DNA from: Ricordea florida
Taxonomy: Eukaryota; Cnidaria; Anthozoa; Corallimorpharia; Ricordeidae
DNA length: 64,000 nucleotides
Reading direction: 5' to 3'
NCBI GenBank assembly: GCA_949710005.1
Contig: OX453274.1
Location: 38,226,214-38,290,213, forward strand
In this document: positions 1 to 44,902 of the stretch, in pieces
How positions within the stretch are numbered: the first letter of the stretch is position 1
Layout: every line of letters begins with the position of its first letter
The notes under the pieces: model-generated
What the model saw: the letters and a program-made list of their open reading frames with translations, nothing else
What the model was told of the DNA's origin: nothing
The model's database searches: none
Made by a program: the position numbers and the translations under genes

Positions 1-240
1 CCTTTCTAGCTCTTAGAATGAAGTGAATAAAACGATATTACATCTCATGAACACTGATTTAAGAAACTGATTTCGAAATCCACCAAGCACGCGGATAGAC
101 TGTTTTGCGAACCCAGCGAGTTTCATTTTTAACTCCTCTAACTGGCCAGTATTGTGAATAAATCGTCAAAAACAGAAAGTCTTCTTGTCATTTTCAATTA
201 AAACACTACGGTCATGAGGTATGTGTGTTCGAAATATTTT

Positions 241-410
241 AATGAAAGGCCCTTTTAAATGCCTAAGTGACAGATTTCCCTACCCTTTCATATACTTCGA
301 TTTGTGAAATCCCTACCCTTTCATATACCTGAAGCGTGAAAAAGGTACCCCTTTCGAGAGAAGCCTCCCCGTATAGGCCATTATAGGGAGTACACCCCAC
401 CCCCCCCGCA
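241..410. repeat. Degenerate repeat upstream of CASK
   Basis: CCCTACCCTTTCATATAC occurs at about 278 and 310, followed by a GAAAAAGGTACCCCTTTCGA segment and CCCCGTATAGGCCATTATAG. I associate this sequence with dispersed repeats of coral genomes. The remainder of 1-760 shows no gene; the CASK promoter is presumably here. Confidence 0.55.
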
Positions 411-760
411 AAAAAATCCCTACAGTTTGCCTCTTCTAGGGCGCGAAGCCACGACCTCCGGACAGATCAGACCCGAACGGGGCAAAGTTGGGAGTGATTA
501 TATCCGGTGATTGTGGGTTTGAACCCACGTGTAGGTAAGAAGGCCACAATCAGCCAAAAAGGGGTGGTTTCTAGGCTGCTATGTAGCCAGGCTTCCAGCT
601 GGCGTTGCAGTGGTCACTTTTCATATGATCTGGGCAAGGCATCTTCCTTTCGCCCTCTGTGTTTAGCCTTTTGCTATGTTCATTCGCCCATCGTCCCGCT
701 GATCTGTAAAAGTTAGCATTCGCTACTCAATCCATCAAAACAGGGACATTAATAACAGTT

Positions 761-34761
<34,001 letters not shown>

Positions 34762-37050
34762 CCCTGCTCCACCCCTCTAAGGAATCATCACGCGCCAATA
34801 CACTTCTCAAGAGGGAATCGGATGACCCCACCTTATCCCAGCACGCCACGCCCACTGGACTCGTGCCTACATTGAAACGTTACTACAGTGGTGTATCTAC
34901 CTTGTCAAATAACATTTTTGTCCTCTTACTTTAACCTGGTTTTATAGAGAATCGAATCAGAAATCCGGGAATGACTGCTGAAGATACTGAAGAACATAGA
35001 AAAGTCAGAACAAGATGGAAAATGATCAGGGTTTAAACTGATAATGAGGTGTTCAACATCTTACTTCAGTCTGCGCGGCTGAACAAATGTTAAACGCTTT
35101 AGCAGCTTGAAAAAGGTTTGCTAACCTCATTTATCAAGTTTATTGGAACCGGGCTCGTTTGTCTTGCTGCAACTTTCAACAGCCATAACACGCTATTCCC
35201 CTTTGTTGAAAAGCGGCACAACATTAGGTGTTAAACTGTATGTCAGCAAATAACTTGTAGCAGGTCATCAGACAGTGCTTTTTGTACTGATTCTCGCAGG
35301 GGTGGGGGGGGGGGGGTAGGAAGGGATCCTCTATGCAAAACATGAGCTTCTCATCATAGCACTTGAGGTTTGGACTCAACTCATGGTAAAATATAAGCTG
35401 TCCGTTGACATTATTTTTTCTTATCTTGGTAATTTTTGCGTTCCCTGCTTGATATTTGATTCGTTCTTGACTTCGAGCTATGTCTCATTTAACTTGACAG
35501 GCGAAAAGTTTCAGCCGTAACTGTTGGGTTAAACGAATTCTCTTCCATTTTCACTTGTACAAACAAAACTTAACTAACAAAATAGTATTTAAATATAGCT
35601 AGCGATCATCAAGAATTCTTGGGTTTTCTGTGGGGTCTTTTAGTACTTAAAATGTAAAGGAAAAGTGCAGATTCGTCGCCAGGGGGTGGGAGAGCGCAAC
35701 ATTGAAAGCAGAAATGTTTAGAGTGAGAGTAATGTTAAAGAAAATGCGCACTCTTTTAAGTCACCGTAAACTGGGTTTAAGGACCTTGCCACTGTACCAT
35801 TGCTAGGAAATAACTTCCCCTCTGCTCCAGAGAAAAAGCCTCATGAATGTTGCAAGGAAGGCGAAAACCGCTGTCCAGTAACTTCTAATGGTTGCTCTTG
35901 TGCGTTTGAATCACGTGGTGGTACTTGGGGTTCCGTCCTATGGTCGCTGCAGTTAGTGACTTAAGGTTTGAATTGTGGAATGAAAGGCCGATTATTTAAA
36001 CTGTTTTAAACTAGGATTTAAAATAATCGAAAGATATCATAACCGAGCCATGTGCTGTTCATGTAAAGAACGAAAAAGTGTTCATTTTAACGGATGCGGC
36101 ATTTGTCTCTGGTTCGTTTTGAATGATACAAAACGATCGATGTTGGCAGTTTTAGGTCGATTTAGACCATGGCTTTGTTGAACTCGCTCTGAACGTTGCT
36201 AGAATATTCGGCTCGTGTAGTTAAAGGACCGTCAGACGTGACTTCGAATCATTTGGTTTGTTTACTTGGTTCCGTAACAGTAGTCCACCCGACACTGAAT
36301 CACTTTAGTGTGAAGGGTGTTTTACAACTAACTCCGCTTTTTTTTTTAATTTAATAAAAATAGTGCATAATTTTGATGAATTTGTAATGTATAAAAAACT
36401 ACAAAGAAAGCAGCTGGACTAGCCTTTCTCCGTTAACTGTGGTGAGGTGTACGCGGTGTTATGTCTTCGGAAGCATCTCTTGGGCGGCTTCTCACCTTTT
36501 GCAGCTTTGCGTTTTAAATTTGTCAACTTGTAGAGAACAAGGTTTATATGCATGAAATTAGGGAGTTTGAAATATGGTAAGAGGAAGGTGCACTTATTTG
36601 ATTAATGCACGTTTCTTTGAAAATTTCGAGCGATAACCCTCGTCGCTTGCCAACCTCGTCACAGAGCGGACCAAGACCATGTTGGTTTCTGCTGTCACGC
36701 AACTTATATCGCGTGACGCGTTCTTTTGCGTGACTTTTCTTGAAAGTTATTATATAGCTGTGCAAATGTTATGTCGTTCACTAGCTTGATCCAGTTATTT
36801 TGCTCGAGAAAGTTAATAGGGGTATTTAATGGCGCGGTCGTTTTCTCTTTTGGTGATCGCATGCTTCACGCGACGGCGCGATAAAGTGACGTGACACGGC
36901 GTTAACGAAAGATGAGAGAAACCGTGAGTGTGATGTAGAATTAGGTTGCCTAGCTGATAGTTTTGTAACTATAAACTGTTTTGATATAGGTATAATTGTA
37001 CAATAAACTAAAATATTTCAACCAAGACATTTGTGGTACTAATCTTCATT
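34762..37050 (+). other. CASK 3' flank, likely 3' UTR
   Basis: No ORF or recognised repeat. A 13-G-rich tract lies near 35300. AATAAA signals on the plus strand at about 36353 and at 37002-37007 are candidates for the CASK polyadenylation site. Confidence 0.4.
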
Positions 37051-37059
37051 TGAGGTATC

Positions 37060-37320
37060 AATATTAATCATTGATGTAATGACATTAATTGATCATCACA
37101 GTTATGCACACAACTTAAGCAGCTGTGAAATTAAAGCCTGAAAAAAAAGCTCAGGCCTGAACGGGATTCGAACCCATGACCTCTGCGACACCGGAGCAGT
37201 GCTCTACCAACTGAGCTATCAAGCCATCTGCGAGCTGGTCATATTGTGAGTTCGTACGTAATATACCCGTAGATGGAGAAGAATGATTCATATGAATATA
37301 TGAGACCATATATTTGAACT
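37060..37320 (-). repeat. tRNA-derived SINE, minus-strand copy
   Basis: Same family as 31090-31300, with the head on the minus strand (GCTTGATAGCTCAGTTGG read from about 37223 downward) and the body ending near 37060. Arranged head to head with the next copy. Confidence 0.85.
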
Positions 37321-37369
37321 GCGGATTAATACTGATGTAATGACATTAATTGATCATCACATTCATTTG

Positions 37370-37620
37370 CATCATTCTTCTCCATCTACGGGTATATTAC
37401 GAACTCACAATATGACCAGCTCCCAGTTGGCTTGATAGCTCAGTTGGTAGAGCACTGCTCCGGTATCGCAGAGGTCATGGGTTCAAATCCCGTTCAGGCC
37501 TGAGCTTTTTTTTCAGGCTTTAATTTCACAGCTGCTTAAGTTGTGTGCATAACTGTGATGATCAATTAATGTCATTACATCAGTATTAATCCGCAGTTCA
37601 AATGTATGGTCTTTCATATA
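37370..37620 (+). repeat. tRNA-derived SINE, plus-strand copy
   Basis: Upstream flank CATCTACGGGTATATTACGA, tRNA-like head from 37428 (GCTTGATAGCTCAGTTGG ... GGTTCAAATCCC), then the common body. Mirrors the 37060-37320 copy around 37345. Confidence 0.85.
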
Positions 37621-37659
37621 TTCATTTGAATCATTCTTCTTCATCTACGGGTATATTAC

Positions 37660-37990
37660 GAACTGACAATATTTCAGGCTTTAAAATTCACAGCTGCTTA
37701 AGTTGTGTACATAACTGCGATGATCATTTAATGTTATTACATATTAATCCGCAGTTCAAATATATGGTCTTTCATATATTCATTTGCATCATTCTTCTTC
37801 ATCTACGGGTATATAACGAACTCACAATATGACCAGCTCCCAGTTGGCTTGATAGCTCAGTTGGTAGAGCACCGCTCCGGTTTCGCAGAGGTCATGGGTT
37901 CGAATCCCGTTCAGGCCTGAGTTTTTTTTTCAGGCTTTAAAATTCACAGCTGCTTAAGTTGTGTACATAACTGCGATGATCATTTAATGT
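37660..37990 (+). repeat. Partial plus full tRNA-derived SINE copies in tandem
   Basis: A headless body (37675-37800) is followed by a complete unit with a head from about 37849. Both share CACAGCTGCTTAAGTTGTG and GCGATGATCATTTAATG. This gives a small array of four related units over 0.9 kb between CASK and U2AF1. Confidence 0.82.
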
Positions 37991-38607
37991 TATTACATAC
38001 AAAACTAAACTGATGCAAAAAGAAAAAGCTGTACTTTTTTCCGACAAAAAACAGTTCTCTACTCGTGATATTTGATCGAACACAGTCCTTTGCATTTGGG
38101 ATATATCACCATAGCATAGAGACAACTGCGACGGGTAGGGTTGGTTGACAATGAAGGAACTGTGCATTAAATAAAAAATTTGCAGATGTAATCAGTACAT
38201 GGTGGTTTAATTGTTTCATGAGTCGGCAGGGCAATCTCTGTAGTACAAACCAACAGCATCTAGCTACATCTGTAAGAAAAATCAAGAACTTGAAGTTCAC
38301 AGGAAAGTGACATGAAAGAACATCAAATGGGAACAGTGTTAAAATTAAGAGGCCGTCGCTTAACACGTTCTACTGTTACAGCTTATCTGTAGTTATGCGG
38401 TTATAACATGAAACTATGACGCTTGGAACAAAATACATCTATCACTTAGTCCAGGTCTGACAAAACTGCTCGTTTTCTGAGGAATATAAAGGGGCTACGC
38501 CTTGTCCCTTGGAACAAACAAGAAAGCTGTTCGCTCATCAAGGTACTGGAGCTAGGTTGTTTGTTGTGTTCAGTGGATCAGATTGGATCACTCAGTGTAT
38601 GTCATGT

Positions 38608-41600
38608 CTAATGCCGCCCTCGCCTGTTGTCTCGGTCACGTGGCGATCTCTCACGGCGAGGTGAACGCGACCTGTCCCTACGGGGTGGGGGTGACCTGGA
38701 TCGGCGGCGCGGAGGAGATCTGGATCGAGAACGACGTGTGTATGGAGGCGATGCCGAACGAGACCTGTGAAAATATGGGAATGAAGTTATGGACAGTATG
38801 CATCAACATTGCAGTTCAAATCCCTACCACTGGAACTCGTAACAGAGTTCAAAATTCGCTAATTAGTCATCTTAAAGGGACGTTTTACAGGTTTAGAAAT
38901 GTACAATCAGCTAGCATAAAAAGGATGACCTTTCTCAGAGAATATTTGTGCTTATAAGGGAAAATCTAGACAATGAGGTCAATAAATACCTCTTATTAAT
39001 CGAGTTCGAGGTCCGTACTGTAAAATACGGACCGAGTTTTTTCCCGTCGATTCGCGCTTGGGCCATAAATCGACGGGAAAAACTCGGTCCGTATTTTACA
39101 GTACGGACCTCGAACTCGATTAATAAGAGGTATGTATTTTCACGGGAGTCTCAGCTCTGTAGCATTAGCAGTTGATGTTAACACCAAATCATCATCTAGG
39201 CAGTGATCGCTTTGCGATGGTTGCAGCTGTACGCTGTACATTGCGAGCGCTTTTGTAATGGTCTGCGATTTTTCTAAAAGACAGGCTGTGGTAACATGCT
39301 CCAACCAGCTCGATTAGCTTTGCTAAATTTGGGTGGAAAAAACTTTTTCATTGTAACTCGTATGTCATTAACGTTGCTGCTGTTGTTGTTTGTTGAAGAC
39401 TTAAGGTAGATGTTGGTATAACACCAGTCGATTGTCCTCCTCCTTTAACAGTAATGGGAGGCTACAAGGCAAAACCTCAAGGTTTACTACTGGAACAGAA
39501 CGCTACTCGGCCATATTACCGTGGAGGTGATTCTTTTGCACCGGCGCCTGCACCCGCCCCTCTAAAATAAACAGAAAGTATCTCATATGCATTAATGCAC
39601 CTATCAATGTGAAGGGACTGTTCGCTATTTATGGCTAGGGGGGTGGTGTTTAGAGTGGGGGAGGGGGTGTAAAATTTTCAAAACCAAGGGAAATGGGAGT
39701 GATTTCGAATACAGTAGAATCGAGGGGGTTAACGTTTTTGCCGTTTTCCAGATATATTAAATGGAGCTTTGTTTTGGGCCAGTGGCATAAACTGAGGGGG
39801 ATTTTTTTTTTGGGGGGGGGGGGTGGTGGTGGTGATTTTAAGATACATGCACTTTCGGGAAGGGGTACATTTTTAATCTGCCTTTGTTAAAAATCACCGA
39901 GCACCCTAAGCCATAAATAACGAACAGTCCCTAATCTGGAGGGAAGGGGCCCATCTGGGGAATTTGACCAAAGAAAGCGGCCCGTGGTGTGAACCTGTTT
40001 ATATTACAGAAAGCATTATTAAAGACTATTATTGAAATAAACGAGGGGAGTGGTCGCCCAATCTCCCGGGCCAGGGGGTCATGAAAGAAACGCTCGACAT
40101 CTATAAATTACAACTGCATCTACAACGGCCTGACCACAACACTGGGTTCTACATCTCGTATTCTTCGCGTCCAATAAAATTACACTATTAAAATATTAGA
40201 ACGTTATTTCTGTCAATGAGACACAGTTGACCACGGTCCTTAGTTGGGCGTGGCAACGCTCCAAGCTGCGACTGTTTTGGTTGCCATGACGACTAGAAAA
40301 AAATTGGCGCCCAAAACTGTCAGAAAACTCGTCAATTTTGGCGACCTTCCTGGCCATTTGATTTGTTTTGATATCCAAAAATAATAACAATTTACGACCA
40401 CAAAACCGCTCAGTTCTTCTTTCGTCATTTACGGTTCTTTAAAGACTTAATAAAAACACATCATTTTTCGCCAAGCTATCCTGGGTAGGGAATAAGTTTG
40501 ACCAATTAACCAACTTACCTTCTCCTCCGCCTATTTCGTCCATACAGTTCCCTTCTGTATCAGGAGAAACATGACATGTATTTGTTACAAGTGGCTATTG
40601 ATGGATTCTGACTATATTTACTAAGCTAATATTTAAGTTATCTCAGCTGAAGTATCAAGGCTTCAAGCCTGGTTTTCACTACGACACAAGCATAACGATT
40701 AGCAGAAAACAAAGGAGAACACAAAGGAATGAAATCAAGCGTACGACATAAGACCAAGACATTGACATAAGACCAAGCTATAAGCAAAGTAAGGACAAAG
40801 AAAGAAACAAACAAAGAAGAACACCGTCCTTTTCCCTTGTAAAGCTTCACAGGAAACATTTTTCTTTGTTTTTATTTGCTTATGCTTGCGGCATATGAAA
40901 CCCAGGCTTTAGCCTTTAACCTCTGAGATCAGAGCAGTAATTCTCCTTAGTTGGTGCCATACACAGGTTCAGTACACATTTAAAACAAGTTCCAACTCTT
41001 GTATTGCAACAGTTACTGTTCAAACAACTGTCCTGAGGGTAGCTTCAATCACAGAGACAGAGCAGTTTTGACCTCTGAACTTTATTTTCTCAAAAGAAAA
41101 CAAATGTTAACCTACACGGAAAATGTTAGTCTGCGATTGCTGTTTCTCTGCATTTTTCTAGCATGTTAAACATGATGGGGATGGACGTGAACTGTTCTAA
41201 ATCCCAGGAATACAAGGAGATATAAAAATATGCTGTACCAAGAAACCTGAGATAGCAAGGACAGAACTTCAATACTCTGCTACTTGACTGTATACTTTCA
41301 GCAACTTTAAATTTAACCAGTTTTGTATAACACAAGGGGCATGTATACAATAATAATAAGATAACACTAATTGGCACCTAACCAGTTTGCCCCATTTAAT
41401 ACACTACTCAGTGTTCTTGCCAGTTTCACACTTCAGTACGTTCAGAATTTTTTTGTGACCACACAATAATTGTGCATAATTAGTAAGTACTAATTAAAAC
41501 TTCGACTCGAGTGTGCACTGAAAGGGATATAGTGTAAATTAAGTTCTGTAAATGTGTGTGTAAGTTCCCACAGATGTAAAATAATGAACAATTTTGGTTC

Positions 41601-44600
41601 CTTCTCCAGGTACCGGCACAGATGACGTAGCACCTTGTTTCATTGACGTAGCACATTGTGTGTAAATTATTCAGTGACATGTTTTATTGTCTAGCCTTGT
41701 TTTAGTCATCTGTGCCAGTACCTGGAGAAAGAACCACAATTTTTCTTTTTTCTTGTTCTGCCTTCTCCATTTCCTGACCCGATGATTGTTGATACCTGTC
41801 ATCACTCTGGATGCAGACTTTCTTATACAGCCTATTCATTCACAAAATCAGCAGCCAAGTTTATGACGGAAACAAAAGAATATGTTTGCATATGAATAGA
41901 ATTTAATTCCTGAGGGATTAGTTTGGGACATCAACATGGCCACCTTTTCTTTCTTTGGGGACATCAACATGGCTGCCATGATGTCATGTACATACGCTCT
42001 ATATTTAGTTTTTACATTCACACACAATAACATTTTCTTAAACAAAATGATAGGAAATCTAGTTTGAAACCTTTGTGGCAGTGACAGTTACTAAGCAATT
42101 ATAAATTGTCAAGAATAAATTTTATAACTTCATTTTAAAATTTTCACTATCAACATTAATTAGCCTGTAAATGGTAATAAAGGCCTTTCTATCCTCGTGC
42201 ACATTCATTAGATTGTTTTATAATCAATCTGATTCTGCCATCACCTGTCCACAACTTATGCTCAGTCCTACATGTGGGCTATCAACTGTATGATTTCAAA
42301 CAACCTACATCTGAACATACTAATATTACACTTCTATTGTATTATTATAGTTATAAAAAACGAGCAGAATTATTATTGATATTGCTCAACACTGACACTG
42401 TTAATGAAGACATTTATATAGCAAAATATCAATAACTTGGTATAATAAATGTTTGAAGTCAGTATAATTAATACTTTAAAAAGGATATTTATTTATTGCA
42501 ACATTTGGTTTTTATTGATATTCTACTTTATGGTTATGATCTTCAAACCTGACCAGAATATCAACAGAGTACTCTAAATGGCCACACTGTTGGGGATGCA
42601 AATGTAGACATAATGAAATCTTTTTATTAGTAGCAGGTGTTTTGGACTTGCAAGAACATGGTACAGTATGATTTATATTTTAATGTTACACCCACTGATT
42701 TTACTTTGTTTTTATGGTTGTGATTTTAAAAACCAACCAGACTATCAATATTTACTAAGCATTCTGAGTGGCCATACTGCTAGGTGTGTGAATGTGGGAC
42801 ATGTATAATATATAACTAGTGTATATTTCCTGTTATTGGCAAGTTGTGTTTTGTACTGGCAAGAACACCGGTCAGCACTTCATCACACATGTGCTACCTG
42901 ACACTCACCGCAATTCTCTTGAAATGGGCCGCATATGCATGAAGTTACAAAACCCACCACGTGAACACTCTCTAGGAATATACAAGAAGACTATGTTTCA
43001 AATTAATTTTGATGAGTTCAGGCGCGCTTACCGGCTGTCCCGAGAGATAGGTCTCAGATGCATGAAGTTACAAAACCCTCCTCTTGTGCATTCACTGCAT
43101 AACAGAGGGGATCAGAAAGTCAGAAGCTATAGGGGGAAGCTTAAAAATTCAGTCTATAGTTCCAAAACCATAGAATATCCTAACTCTTGCAATTAACACT
43201 TAACCTTGTCCAGTAATTCTAGACTGAAGCACAAATAACATTTCAAAAGTGTCAACTCTACACTATCTTGATATGCTCAAAAGCTCCGACTTGTAAAACA
43301 AATTTAGAAGGATAAAAGCTTGACATTTGCCGCAATGAAGTGTACAAACAACACTTTCCACATGTAATATAATAATTTTTACAAGAACAGTTGACTATTG
43401 ACACTCTATAATGAAGCTCATATGAGAGCTCCTGTTTTAACTTTAATTTTTTTATATATATTCCAAAACTACAAGAACAGTCAATGGTATACACATTGGT
43501 CATAAATGTAAGACGTCTCACCTTCCAATGCTACTTTTTCGAAATATAACCCACTTAAGTTCACAAAAATATGCACAGAATTAAAGGGAAGATTTTAAAG
43601 AAATAGGCAAGACCAAAACATAATTCTCTTTTCTAATATCACTATTTCTGACCATGTCACCATGTCGATTTTGATGTTACAATACGATAATTCCTTTGAT
43701 TTGTGTCCAGATTAAAGGAGGGGTTTTCATATCATGATTTCAATATACCGGTAGTTTTTATGAATTCAGAGCATGGGATAAAGTGCTGTGTCAAGGGATT
43801 CTAAGCTCATGCTTGATGCTATTGACTTTCTAAGGATCACTTATGGAAGTAAGAAGTGTTGGTGGTACATGCATTAACTGTGTGGATCTCCATTCGCTCC
43901 GACGAAGGGCTAACGCTCGAAACGTCAGCACCTCCCTTTTACCTTACGGTGGTATAACTTACTTAATCAACTTGTTTGATTTATCCAGTTTCTTGTGTCT
44001 CCATATACCGTATTTACTCGTGTATAAGTCGACCTTTTATGACCAAAAAATCATCCCAAAAAATCACCCCCGACTTATACACGAGTCATACACAAAGACC
44101 TGACCAAGCAATCCAATAAATTAGCATAACAATTGCCCTAAGTCCATTACGAAAACCGAGTTAACAAAACCAGTTCTAATTGTGCTTGAGTATTATCAGT
44201 TTTCGGCACATTTTTCGTCAACAAAAAAGTCTGAAATTCTAAATGTTAAGTGGTTTAAATGCAGACCTACTGGTGATGAATTCTATTGTGTCTTTTGATC
44301 TGTAGATCAGACATTTTTCTTAAAGCTTCGCTGGTGTTTACAGTGCTGAACTTTCGTTTTCATCGAACGATTACAGTAGCTTAGTGACCTGGCAAATGCT
44401 GTTGCTCGTGTGGTCTTGTTGTAAATCGAAGTGTTCGTTTGTGCTTAAATCGTGATGATATAAACAAGTCCAAATACCTTCACAGCTCACGATTACCATG
44501 TTTTCAGTATATTCTTAGGAAGAAAAGATTAACTTTTTTGGGAAATTTCTAATGGACTGAATTTCACTACTGTAACCAGAAACAATGAAAAATCCGATTT

Positions 44601-44868
44601 TTGACCTTGAGAATGGGGGGTCGACTTATACACGAGTTCGACTTATACACGAGTAAATACGGTAGCTGTTTTTAGTATCACCCAACTAGTGGACTAACGC
44701 AAATGCTGCAATCTGATTGGCTACGCTACTAGAGGACTATTAGTAATAGTCCTCAAGTAGCGAAATTTGTGACTCTTTCTTTCGTCTTATTCCCAAATAA
44801 ATATTTCTTGGACTGGCATTTGCTGACTTTATTAATGCCGTTTCTGTCTGACTAGTTGATTGATACTA

Positions 44869-44902
<34 letters not shown>

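Noticed and set aside
38583-38957. 124-codon plus-strand ORF rich in Gly and Glu
   Set aside because: Antisense shadow of the U2AF1 terminal RS exon (38608-38764).
42819-43196. 125-codon plus-strand ORF
   Set aside because: It is the antisense of the two U2AF1 zinc-finger-2 exons; the repeated residues in it are only the duplicated exon read on the wrong strand.
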